Source: Acidobacteriota bacterium (GTDB lineage: Bacteria > Acidobacteriota > UBA6911 > RPQK01 > JADFOI01). Taken from it: 19,754 nucleotides of DNA. The position numbers and the translations under genes were made by a program. Under the pieces are notes generated by a model. That model was not told where the DNA came from, did not search any database, and worked only from the letters and a program-made list of their open reading frames with translations. This document shows positions 7,037-14,780 of the stretch, one piece after another (the first letter of the stretch is position 1; every line of letters begins with the position of its first letter). The stretch spans positions 1 to 19,754 of the forward strand of contig JACZQQ010000019.1 in assembly GCA_022545645.1 (NCBI GenBank), in the 5' to 3' direction.

Positions 7037-8155
7037 GGACACCGTTGTCGTGGTGATCCGCTCTTCAACCCGCTCGAAAACATCCACCTCGAAGGGACGG
7101 TTGATCCTGTTGCCGGCAAGGTCTTCCAGGGTGGTATCGACCGAAAGGGAATAATCACCTGCTCTCCAAGGTTGTTGGGGAGTGAACCCCCAGCGGGTCT
7201 CGTTGCGATCGACCTGGATCGATCCTTCAACAAAGTTTCCCTGGGTGTCCATGACCTCCAGTAAACGCATGAGCAGTCCATGGTCCAGGGGCTCGGGAAA
7301 CTCAACGGAGAGAGGTTGAACGCTCCCGGCCTGTGGGGCGGTGAGCAGCCAGCTCTCGGGATCGGGAGTTTCCCGATCGGCCGCAACCACCGAAAAGACC
7401 TTCTTGAAATCCTCCTTGAGGGACTTTCCCCGGGCGTCACGCCAATCGCGGTCGATGACCAGGGCATAGGTTTCTCCTTCTTTGATGGAAGGTCCCACTT
7501 CTTCATAAGGCACGAGACCCCTTTTGATCCGCCCCGGATCAAACAGGAGTGTCAGTCGCTTTCCCTCACGGTCCCACAGTTCCTCATCCAGTTCCAAAAA
7601 GGGGAAATCGACGGGGTCCCCTCTCTCGTCGAGCAAATGAATTCGGCTATAGGCTTCGCCGCGACTCATGGGAGCTGAGAAGTGAAGATAGAATTTGAGC
7701 TGGTTTTCGGGTAATCGGTTTGTCGAAGGATACACATGTTCTACGGTGGTCGAGACAATGGCTTCCGATTCTGGGATGTCAAACCGGAAGGTGATGGGCT
7801 CAGAAGCCGAGGTAAAAACAGCCCGGTAACGCAGGCCCGGTTGCAGAGGAAACCGGGGCTGGAAAACCAGGGCATCGCCCTCGATCCTGTAAGAGCCAAG
7901 AATGGGGGGGAGAGCGTCGTCAAGGGAGCCGGAATCGACATAAACGGCGAATAATGTGTGCCATTGATCGGTTCCAAAATGGGTGGCCTGAGTGCTGATC
8001 TTCCCGATCTGATCCCAACCCACGACTTTAAAGAGGGGATGGGTACTTTGTGGGTTCTCCAATCGGATGGCGATGGTATTGGGAAGCCCAGAAGCGGAGA
8101 GGAGGGTGAGGGCGAGGATTCCCGCCCCCACAAAAAGTCTCTCGATCGATCTCAC
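7010..8155 (-). CDS. Exported protein with bacterial Ig-like domains
   Basis: 381 residues from GTG 8155, preceded by AAGGGA 7-12 bases upstream. Residues 1-24 (RSIERLFVGAGILALTLLSA) form a signal peptide. The body is beta-rich, with repeating segments of SbsA/Big_5 Ig-like type: a first with LVFQPRFPLQPGLRYRAVF, a second with LKFYLHFSAPMSRGEAY, and a last with WGFTPQQPWRAGDYSLSV followed by DLAGNRI. The 'F(S/P)xPM' and 'DxAGN' phrases are usual in that family, which occurs in cell-surface and secreted proteins. It lies nine bases downstream of the propeller-like gene and is probably cotranscribed with it. No catalytic motif was seen. Confidence 0.75.
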   Translation of the reverse strand: MRSIERLFVGAGILALTLLSASGLPNTIAIRLENPQSTHPLFKVVGWDQIGKISTQATHFGTDQWHTLFAVYVDSGSLDDALPPILGSYRIEGDALVFQPRFPLQPGLRYRAVFTSASEPITFRFDIPESEAIVSTTVEHVYPSTNRLPENQLKFYLHFSAPMSRGEAYSRIHLLDERGDPVDFPFLELDEELWDREGKRLTLLFDPGRIKRGLVPYEEVGPSIKEGETYALVIDRDWRDARGKSLKEDFKKVFSVVAADRETPDPESWLLTAPQAGSVQPLSVEFPEPLDHGLLMRLLEVMDTQGNFVEGSIQVDRNETRWGFTPQQPWRAGDYSLSVDTTLEDLAGNRINRPFEVDVFERVEERITTTTVSLPFRIFPR

Positions 8156-8164
8156 TTCTTTCCC

Positions 8165-9271
8165 TTAAGGAAGGGCAATCGTTTTGAGATCCAATGAACC
8201 GCTGTCGGTGCTGACCAGGATCAAGGCGCTGGTCTCGTCCAAACGGTCCAGTTGTTGCACACCCTTGAGGTGATCGATGGTCTCATAGGGCACGCCTCGA
8301 ATATCCGTACGCTCGGTAATGGCCTCGTAGCTGTCGAGACCTTCGGCGGTGATCTTCATGACACCGCGGCTGCTGTTGTTCATCAGGATGAACTGGGAGC
8401 CGTCCTTTTCATAAACGATCATATCCAGAGGACGGTTTCGATTGCCCAGTTCCGCGATGGTGGTGCCCATGACCTTTGCGCCTGCGGTGAGAGAAGAGAC
8501 AGGAAATTTCACCAGGGGCGTACAGGTGTATGCCGCCAGGATGTAGGGCTCGTTCTCAATTTCGTAGGAGACGAAAGTGCGAACCGGAGCGTTGGTTTCG
8601 AAACGCCCGTGGGCGCCATGGTAAATCTCAACGCTGGCGCCGCTGCCGGCCTTGTCAAAGGGAAAAGGGATGGAGTGCAACTTGGAGGCGAATTCTTCGT
8701 TGGAAAGCCCTGCGATGAAGACCCTGTCGTCGACAAAGGCCAGGTCGGTGATGGCTTCCAGTCGAAGGCTCTGGCCTCGGCGATTCTTGGCCTCGGGGTC
8801 AGGAGCATTGGGGAGGGTGACCCGGGCGTGTTTCACGTTTTCCAGGGAGAACTCCTCGAGTTTTCCGGAGGCGTCGACTCGTAGGATCAAGGGAGTGGCG
8901 TCCGGACCTCGGCCACGAGAGACCGACAGATAGACCCTCTTGGAGGCCGGGTTGACGGCCATATCATTAATGAGGATTTGATCGGCCGAGGTTCCCAGCA
9001 GGGCGGCCACCTTTTCGTTGATTCCTGAGATGTCGATCCGGCCAGGGGAACTGGAGACCGTGTCCTCTGTGGCCAGAGCGAAGATTGCGGCTCCCATGGA
9101 ATCGCCGACAAAGAGGACTCCATCCGGTCCGAAGGCCAGTGGTCCGGCCGATTGGAGTTCGGCCTTACCCGCTTTGAGACTGGAGGAGTAATCAATGGAG
9201 ACGGCCGCGGTAGTAAACAGTACGGCCATCAGAAGCGCACACAGACCCATACGAGATTGGTTAAGACTCAT
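8165..9271 (-). CDS. Exported beta-propeller-like protein of unknown function
   Basis: 368 residues. ATG 9271 (MSLNQSRMGLC) is chosen because GGAAGGAG lies six to seven bases before it; the frame is open further upstream but without such support. A signal peptide covers about 1-28 (GLCALLMAVLFTTAAVS). The mature part has repeated propeller-blade phrases: LAFGPDGVLFVGDS, MAVNPASKRVYLSVS, DLAFVDDRVFIAGLS and MIVYEKDGSQFILMNN. This suggests six or seven blades of an NHL/SMP-30-like propeller. No enzyme family can be named. It sits directly upstream of the Ig-like gene (nine-base gap), so the pair probably makes two exported proteins from one message. Confidence 0.75.
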   Translation of the reverse strand: MSLNQSRMGLCALLMAVLFTTAAVSIDYSSSLKAGKAELQSAGPLAFGPDGVLFVGDSMGAAIFALATEDTVSSSPGRIDISGINEKVAALLGTSADQILINDMAVNPASKRVYLSVSRGRGPDATPLILRVDASGKLEEFSLENVKHARVTLPNAPDPEAKNRRGQSLRLEAITDLAFVDDRVFIAGLSNEEFASKLHSIPFPFDKAGSGASVEIYHGAHGRFETNAPVRTFVSYEIENEPYILAAYTCTPLVKFPVSSLTAGAKVMGTTIAELGNRNRPLDMIVYEKDGSQFILMNNSSRGVMKITAEGLDSYEAITERTDIRGVPYETIDHLKGVQQLDRLDETSALILVSTDSGSLDLKTIALP

Positions 9272-9338
9272 TTTCTCTCCTTCCATGATTGAAAAGGTTT
9301 GTCCGACTTTCCCATCTTGGACTCCCCAAGTCAAGTGT

Positions 9339-9366
9339 ATTGTTAGCCTGTGGCTCTAACAGTCAA
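9339..9366 (-). promoter_or_regulatory. Candidate promoter with inverted repeat in its spacer
   Basis: On the minus strand TTGACT (9366-9361, five of six consensus bases) and AACAAT (9344-9339, four of six) are 16 bp apart, about 60 bp ahead of the start at 9271. Between them lies the interrupted dyad GTTAGCC-TGT-GGCTCTAAC (plus strand 9342-9360), which could be an operator. It would drive the propeller/Ig-like gene pair. Assigned by eye only. Confidence 0.3.
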
Positions 9367-9379
9367 TAAAAAGCAGTCG

Positions 9380-9442
9380 GGAGAATTTGGGGACAGTCCC
9401 GCTGAATTCGGAGAATTCTTGGGACTGTCCCCAAGATTCTCC
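9380..9442. repeat. GGGGACAGTCCC foldback repeat
   Basis: The arm at 9380-9400 (GGAGAATT then TGGGGACAGTCCC) and the arm at 9421-9442 are reverse complements apart from a single-base indel, around a 20-bp centre that contains GAATTC twice. It ends one base from the stop codon of the metallo-beta-lactamase-fold gene. It could work as a hairpin terminator for that gene, although no T-run follows. No transposase is nearby, so it is either a REP-like element or a remnant. Confidence 0.65.
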
Positions 9443-9443
9443 C

Positions 9444-10946
9444 CTAGCGGGTCCTGTTCACCGCATCCACCAGCTCCTTCCACTCCAGCACACGGCCATG
9501 CCCAGGGACAATCCGATTCACTCTCCAGCGAGCCTTGGTAACGGCATTGTAAAAATCGATGCCTTCGGGAGGAACGCGGGCAGGGCCGCTCTGTTCGGGA
9601 ATAATTTGAAAAGTATCGCTCTGAATCTGAAACAGATCGCTCTCGAAGATGAGTCGTTCTTTGGGCAGATAAATGGCCAGAAAACCATTGGCATGGGGAT
9701 TGGGAACGTGTATGAGCTCTACGGTCCGGGTGCCGTCTGTAATGGTTTTTCGATCGGTGACCGTCTCGATCTGAGGCTCTATTTGGGACTCAAAAAGGCG
9801 GTCGGGTTTCAGGGTGTGAGGTAAGGTCAGGATTTCCCGGATCACCTCTTCGTTGTTGGCGTGGGTGACGATGGTTGCCCCTTCGGCGGCGTAGGTGCGA
9901 ATCCCACCGGTATGATCGGAGTGGTGGTGACTGGTGACCAGGTAGCGGATGGGCTTGTCTCCGACGGTCTCACGGATCTGGCGAATGACCTCCAGGGACT
10001 GCACCTCGTTGTTGGGTCCCTCCGCCACCAGAATAAAATCCTCGAATTCCACCCACATATTGTTCATGCCCACGCCTTCACCAAAGTACACGCCCTTGGC
10101 CAGTTCAGCGGGAAGGACGGGGAGTCTGTCTGAATGGGCCAGGGATTGGGCTCTTTCCTGAAGCCCCTCCGGAATCACAAAACGATCTTCCGGAAGGTCA
10201 CCGTTAATCGTCACTTCAGCCCATTCCTTGATTTCAGTGACCTCATCCATTTCCTTGGTGATCTCGGAGAAGGGAAGTTTGACGTCTCCGACATCTCGAT
10301 AGTCTGAGAAGGTTCGCTCTTTGGCCAAATCTCCATAGGGGTTTCGATCCTCCGTGAACTTCAGCTTTGAAATCAAGTGGGTGGTGTCGTCCACGTAAAC
10401 GTCGTAGTAGACGGCGTCGATGAATTGCAGGCTGACGATGTGATGAGGTGTTCCATCGACCGCGGCCTCACTGATTCCCTTAATACTGCTCTCTATCCTC
10501 AGAGCATGGACCAGGAACTTTGCAATATCGCGGTCCCACTCGATCCGGTATCTTTGCAGTTGTGTCGCTTCCAGAGGTCTTAGTGCCGACCCGAAGACAT
10601 CACGGTAGCCGCCCTTGTTCCAGTCCGCTAACTGAATGGCCTCCCTTGGACCGGTTAAATTGACCTCTCGAGGACCGTCAAAATCGATCATTTGCGTGAA
10701 GGGTCCGGGAGAACCCATGAGCAACCGATCTGTTGTCACGTGTCCCTGTCCAAGAGAGTTTCTTGTTCGGGTCCCCTTGCGGGTGATGGTTTCAATCGCC
10801 TCCAGTTCCTGAAGCCCACCCATGGCCTCAGCGGCCTCTTCCAGCACCTGCCGACCCTGGACCTCAGGAGGCAGTGGGGCGCAGTTCAGTTGAAACAGAA
10901 CGATGAGCAGGGTGAAACACAGAGATGCCACACTTTGGGTTTTCAT
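9444..10946 (-). CDS. Exported metallo-beta-lactamase-fold protein (probable lipoprotein)
   Basis: 500 residues. The N-terminus has a hydrophobic signal ending at Cys22 (LLIVLFQLNC), a weak lipobox, so outer-membrane or periplasmic lipidation is likely but not certain. Residues about 30-265 form an exported beta-rich region without a clear family. Residues about 280-490 are the metallo-beta-lactamase fold with its metal ligands: HHHSDH (H340, H342, D344, H345), H418 (NPHANG), D437 (FESDLF) and H483 (PGHG). The geometry suits a hydrolase of the SoxH/quinoprotein-relay type; the substrate is unknown. ATG 10946 follows AAAGG. The stop is one base from the foldback repeat at 9380-9442. Confidence 0.85.
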   Translation of the reverse strand: MKTQSVASLCFTLLIVLFQLNCAPLPPEVQGRQVLEEAAEAMGGLQELEAIETITRKGTRTRNSLGQGHVTTDRLLMGSPGPFTQMIDFDGPREVNLTGPREAIQLADWNKGGYRDVFGSALRPLEATQLQRYRIEWDRDIAKFLVHALRIESSIKGISEAAVDGTPHHIVSLQFIDAVYYDVYVDDTTHLISKLKFTEDRNPYGDLAKERTFSDYRDVGDVKLPFSEITKEMDEVTEIKEWAEVTINGDLPEDRFVIPEGLQERAQSLAHSDRLPVLPAELAKGVYFGEGVGMNNMWVEFEDFILVAEGPNNEVQSLEVIRQIRETVGDKPIRYLVTSHHHSDHTGGIRTYAAEGATIVTHANNEEVIREILTLPHTLKPDRLFESQIEPQIETVTDRKTITDGTRTVELIHVPNPHANGFLAIYLPKERLIFESDLFQIQSDTFQIIPEQSGPARVPPEGIDFYNAVTKARWRVNRIVPGHGRVLEWKELVDAVNRTR

Positions 10947-11084
10947 TCAGAGCCTTTCCATGGTTGTGCTTCTCCTCGATCTTTCAGAGCCTCGCCCCTG
11001 GGTCGGAAAGAGACGATGCAACGAGTAAGCTTTTACTATGAAGCTGGGAAAAGGGCAAGGACTGGCACGCTTTGCGCGCGTTTC

Positions 11085-11245
11085 AGGTTCCAAGTTTGAA
11101 GTTCCAGGTTCCAAGCTTGAATGATTTTTTTCCCTCCTGGTCTGTTGTCCGAAGTCTGCGCTCAGTCCTCAGTCCTCTTTTCCGGTCTGCGGTCTGTGGT
11201 CTGCGGTTTGTGTCCTACTGTCAGTTGTCAGCTGTCAGTTGTGCG
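11085..11245. repeat. Heptamer array of mixed units in a single 7-nt phase
   Basis: From 11085 to 11245 the sequence parses into 23 successive 7-bp units without a phase change. Types change along it: AGGTTCC/AAGTTTG, then TCAGTCC twice, then CGGTCTG/TGGTCTG, then CTGTCAG/TTGTCAG. Two units between 11127 and 11140 have no clear repeat partner. The right end runs into the esterase gene and supplies its last two codons and TGA stop (11235-11237). The rest of the 288-bp gap (10947-11084) shows nothing recognisable. Confidence 0.75.
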
Positions 11246-13076
11246 AGCCCTTCGCCATAATCTCTTCAGTAGGCCCCACAACCTCAGTTAGGAAACGGAC
11301 CCACTCGACGGCCACGATATCGTCAGCCAGTGCAATCGGAGGTTGTCCGAAGCCCGACATATAGCTGATGGGACAGCAGTGATAGCGATCTGGAATTTGT
11401 ACCAGGTAAGCGGTCAGGCCCTGTTTTAGAAATCCGCTGTAGAAGCGGTAAGCTTGCTCGGGGAGAAGATATAGATCGTTGTCGGTAAAAGTGATGAGAA
11501 AGGGCGGTGCCGACGGATTGAGATAGTTCTGGGGCGAGGCCTGTGCCAGGATCGCAGGATCGGTGCCAAAGCCTTGCTCCAGGCCGGTGGGAATCTGTCC
11601 GGGTTCCGGCCAGGCTTCCAAGTCATAAATTCCCGAAGCTGGGATGACTCCCTTGATGGCACCGGGCGGAACTCCTTCCGCTTTCAGATATTGAGTATCA
11701 AGGGCCAGTAAAGCCACCAGATGGCCACCTGCTGAATGACCATTGATGACGATCCTCTCTCGGTCGATTCCGTAGCGCGAGGCATTCTCGTAAACCCAGG
11801 CAAAGGCACGGGCCACGTCTTGGACATGGGTAGGGTGCTTGATGGCTGGAGAGAGCCGGTAATTCGTAGAAGCAATACCCCATCCCAGACGACCCAGAAC
11901 CGTCACCAACGTATCCAGGTTCTTATCGCCGACTCTCCAACGGCCCCCATGGACATAAAAGAGGAGAGGAAAATGGGTCTTGCCTTCCGGAAGGTAGAGG
12001 TCCAGAGCATTGAGCTTGGGATCGGCTCCGGTGCCCTGGTAATATTGAATATCCTTGATCATTCTCATCTGGGGAGAAGCCATTGCGGGAACAGCTCTGG
12101 GCCCGCCTTCGGGCCAAACAGCATGAAAGCTTCTGATGAACGATCCATCTTGAACGTTCTTCACAAACCCAACCATGGCCGGACCCAGCAGATCCTCAAC
12201 CTGAACGATTGGAGTTCCATTCAGATCTCTTATCGGGACTTGTTTCCCGATTGTGGCGACCACGTTGTTATGGTCCCGTGCCGGGAGTTTCACCAAATGG
12301 GCTGGTCGGTTGTGGTTGAGTAACAGGGAATAAAAGGTTTTTGCCTGCTCATCAAATCCGAACAGGTCGTTGTTTACATAAGTAATGAGGAAGGGCGGCG
12401 TATTGGGGGCGGCATTCCTCACCTTCAGTGCCGGCGAAGCCTCACCCAGGCTCTCGCGGTCCTTTCCGAAGACCTGTTCCCTGATATCGGGCCCGCTTCC
12501 TACCCGATACACATTGACCAAATCGTACATACCGCTGATGGTGATGACCCCCTTAATCCTGTCCGGGGAGAGGCCTTCCTTTTTCAGATATATCGGATCC
12601 AGAGCCAACAAAGACACCAGATGTCCCCCGGCGGAATGTCCGGCAATGAAGATATTGTCGGGGTCAATACCGTAGTGGGCGGCATTCTGGTAGATCCAGG
12701 CAAAAGCGCGCGCCACATCCTGAATTTGAGCGGGATGTTTGGCCCCTGGGTAGAGCCTGTAATTGATCGAGGCAACGGCCATCCTGCGGGAGAGGAACAG
12801 GTCAATGAAATTCACCAGCCCCTCCGGGGACTTGTCTCCACTTCTCCAGGCGCCGCCGTGGACAAAGAAGATCAGAGGCAGGTTGGATTCGCCCTCGGGC
12901 AGATACAAGTCCAGAATATGAAAGTCTGGATCAGCCTCGCGACCGGAAAAATACTGAATATCGCCCACAACACGTCGGATCACCTGAGGTGATGCTCCCA
13001 GTGCGGTGACGCTCCACAGCGCCAGCATCATCCAAGCGACCGGTCTTATGTCAAAAACCATGCTTCGTCGACTCAC
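11235..13076 (-). CDS. Exported tandem alpha/beta-hydrolase (esterase/lipase-type), two domains
   Basis: 613 residues from GTG 13076, with AAGGAGG eight bases upstream. A signal peptide spans about 1-28 (WMMLALWSVTALGAS). Two homologous alpha/beta-hydrolase domains follow (about 33-310 and 338-600), resembling the BD-FAE/carboxylesterase group. Domain 1 has HGGAW (73-77), GHSAGG with Ser148, Asp237 and His269. Domain 2 has HGGRW (376-380), GHSAGG with Ser448, Asp534 and His566. The nucleophiles are exactly 300 residues apart and both triads look intact, so both halves may be active. Likely role: periplasmic or secreted hydrolysis of esters, for example acetylated sugars (inference). Single-domain proteins are the family norm. 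The stop codon is inside a heptamer array. Confidence 0.88.
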   Translation of the reverse strand: MSRRSMVFDIRPVAWMMLALWSVTALGASPQVIRRVVGDIQYFSGREADPDFHILDLYLPEGESNLPLIFFVHGGAWRSGDKSPEGLVNFIDLFLSRRMAVASINYRLYPGAKHPAQIQDVARAFAWIYQNAAHYGIDPDNIFIAGHSAGGHLVSLLALDPIYLKKEGLSPDRIKGVITISGMYDLVNVYRVGSGPDIREQVFGKDRESLGEASPALKVRNAAPNTPPFLITYVNNDLFGFDEQAKTFYSLLLNHNRPAHLVKLPARDHNNVVATIGKQVPIRDLNGTPIVQVEDLLGPAMVGFVKNVQDGSFIRSFHAVWPEGGPRAVPAMASPQMRMIKDIQYYQGTGADPKLNALDLYLPEGKTHFPLLFYVHGGRWRVGDKNLDTLVTVLGRLGWGIASTNYRLSPAIKHPTHVQDVARAFAWVYENASRYGIDRERIVINGHSAGGHLVALLALDTQYLKAEGVPPGAIKGVIPASGIYDLEAWPEPGQIPTGLEQGFGTDPAILAQASPQNYLNPSAPPFLITFTDNDLYLLPEQAYRFYSGFLKQGLTAYLVQIPDRYHCCPISYMSGFGQPPIALADDIVAVEWVRFLTEVVGPTEEIMAKGSHN

Positions 13077-13207
13077 GGTGGTCCCCTCCTTTTTGGATTT
13101 TCAACTTTTAAAGGAACAGAAGGTCTCCAGGAAACTTATCCGCTCCAGGGTTCCCTGTCAATGTCCCACAAACTCATTTTGGACAGCTCATTTGAGGAAG
13201 CGTATCC

Positions 13208-13237
13208 TAAGCCCGGATGATGCATCATCCGGGCTAG
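13208..13237. repeat. Solo AGCCCGGATGATG palindrome
   Basis: AGCCCGGATGATG (13210-13222) is followed immediately by its exact reverse complement (13223-13235), a perfect 26-bp palindrome with a central ATGCAT. Flanks TA and AG are shared with the copy at 18561-18590 (27 of 30 positions identical). It lies in the 198-bp divergent region between the esterase and GMC genes, 38 bp ahead of the GMC start. Apart from it and the two ribosome-binding sites, that region shows no motif I can support. Confidence 0.75.
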
Positions 13238-13274
13238 TGTTCCATCGATTCACTCATTCATCGGAGGAGAGGCC

Positions 13275-14780
13275 ATGGCCCAAAACTCTTACGATCTGAT
13301 CATTGTCGGGACGGGGACAGCAGGAACCATCCTGGCCGCCCGTATCGCCCAGCATGGCGTCCATCCTGGAAGCGGGGAACCCCTGAGAATCGCCTCCATT
13401 GAGGCAGGCCCCTACTGGAAGGGGGCGCAGCGCCCCGGCTACGGTATCCCACTGCGCCGCCAGATGATGACCAACCTCCAGGCAGGGACCCGTTTCCATG
13501 TTTGGCCTTCAGGTTTCGCCAAGGTCGTGGGAGGATCCTCGGTCCACTGGGGCAATGCGGCTCTTTTCCCTTTCGATACCGACTATCTGCGCTGGCAGAA
13601 CGAAACGGGTGTGGATTGGACCAAGGATAACCTCAAGGAAGCGGTCACTGAGATTACCGAGATGTACAACTACCACCAGGCTCCGGACGCCACCTTGGGT
13701 CAGGGCAATCTGTTGTTTCGGGAGGCGGCTCGTGAACAGGGTTACACGGTGACCCGTTTTCCCATGGCCCGGACCAACTGCATCTACTGTGGGTACTGTG
13801 GCAGCGCCTATATGTGTAAATACGATAGTAAATCCTCTTCCCGAAACTATCTACCCATCGCCGAGAAGCAGGGTGTCCAGATTATTGCCGACACGGAAGT
13901 GTCGAGGATACTGATCGAGAAAGTTGGAGAACGGGGCAGAGTTTCAGGTATCGAATATCGACGGGGCAGCGAGAGGGGAGAGCTGAGGTCTTCCAAGGTG
14001 CTGGTCTGTTCGGGTGTCATCAATACCCCGATGTTGTTGATGCGTTCCGGCTATGGCTCCAGAGAGCTTCTGGGAGACAAGCTGCTGGTGGAGAATCCCA
14101 ATGTGGGCAACCACTACAATACGGACCAGACCATTGCCATCCGTGCTTTTTCCGACCAGCCTCTTATGGAAGCGGGTCGCGGAACCAACAACGGAGATTA
14201 CATTTTCGAGCAGGGCATGCCGGATGGGGATTTCAACTTGATGATCAGCTCCAATTACTCGAATCGACTGATCCTGCCCCAGCAAGCGGCGCTCAGTGAA
14301 TTTGCGCCGGACTTCGGGTCGGACCACAAAGAATACATGAGAACGGCCTGTACCCGCATTTCAGGCATTCTGGTGCACCAGACCGGACCTAAGAATTCTC
14401 GAGGGCGAGTGGAGCCGGACGGTACCGTGAGCTACAGCAGCGACCCTCGAATGGTCAAGCGGTTCGAAGAAGGGGTAGAGATCTCCAGAGCTCTTCTGAA
14501 GGGGATGGGTTTTAAGCGGATCAGTGAGGTTCGCGGCCTCGATGAACGGGTCCGCACTTACCGGGGCAACGTGCACGCTATGGGGTCCTGCCGTGCCGGT
14601 GTGGAGCCTAAGGACTCGGTGGTCAATGAGCGTTTCCACTCCCACGACATTGAGGGCTTGCTGATTTGCGATGGGAGCGTCATACCCCGCTGCGGCTCAA
14701 GTGAGGCCTGCATCCCCATTGCCACCGTGGCGGCCTTTGCCTGGCGCCGAATCGTGGAGGATCACTTCTCCAGGGTCTGA
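13275..14780 (+). CDS. GMC-family FAD oxidoreductase
   Basis: 501 residues, ATG 13275 with GGAGGAG five bases upstream. The Rossmann dinucleotide motif is GTGTAG (12-17, in DLIIVGTGTAGTILA). The GMC signature is GGSSVHWGN (87-95). The C-terminal domain has HAMGSCRAG with the expected catalytic His434. A four-cysteine cluster (C169, C172, C175, C181) sits where gluconate- and fructose-dehydrogenase-type relatives have a cysteine-rich insert. The usual second active-site residue in the NPxxT-type segment is replaced (PRCGSSEACIP, C473). It probably oxidises a sugar or polyol alcohol to a carbonyl. Relatives work with a cytochrome c and a small subunit, neither of which is adjacent. The 3' end overlaps the convergent DAHP synthase gene by 19 bp. 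Confidence 0.88.
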   Translation: MAQNSYDLIIVGTGTAGTILAARIAQHGVHPGSGEPLRIASIEAGPYWKGAQRPGYGIPLRRQMMTNLQAGTRFHVWPSGFAKVVGGSSVHWGNAALFPFDTDYLRWQNETGVDWTKDNLKEAVTEITEMYNYHQAPDATLGQGNLLFREAAREQGYTVTRFPMARTNCIYCGYCGSAYMCKYDSKSSSRNYLPIAEKQGVQIIADTEVSRILIEKVGERGRVSGIEYRRGSERGELRSSKVLVCSGVINTPMLLMRSGYGSRELLGDKLLVENPNVGNHYNTDQTIAIRAFSDQPLMEAGRGTNNGDYIFEQGMPDGDFNLMISSNYSNRLILPQQAALSEFAPDFGSDHKEYMRTACTRISGILVHQTGPKNSRGRVEPDGTVSYSSDPRMVKRFEEGVEISRALLKGMGFKRISEVRGLDERVRTYRGNVHAMGSCRAGVEPKDSVVNERFHSHDIEGLLICDGSVIPRCGSSEACIPIATVAAFAWRRIVEDHFSRV

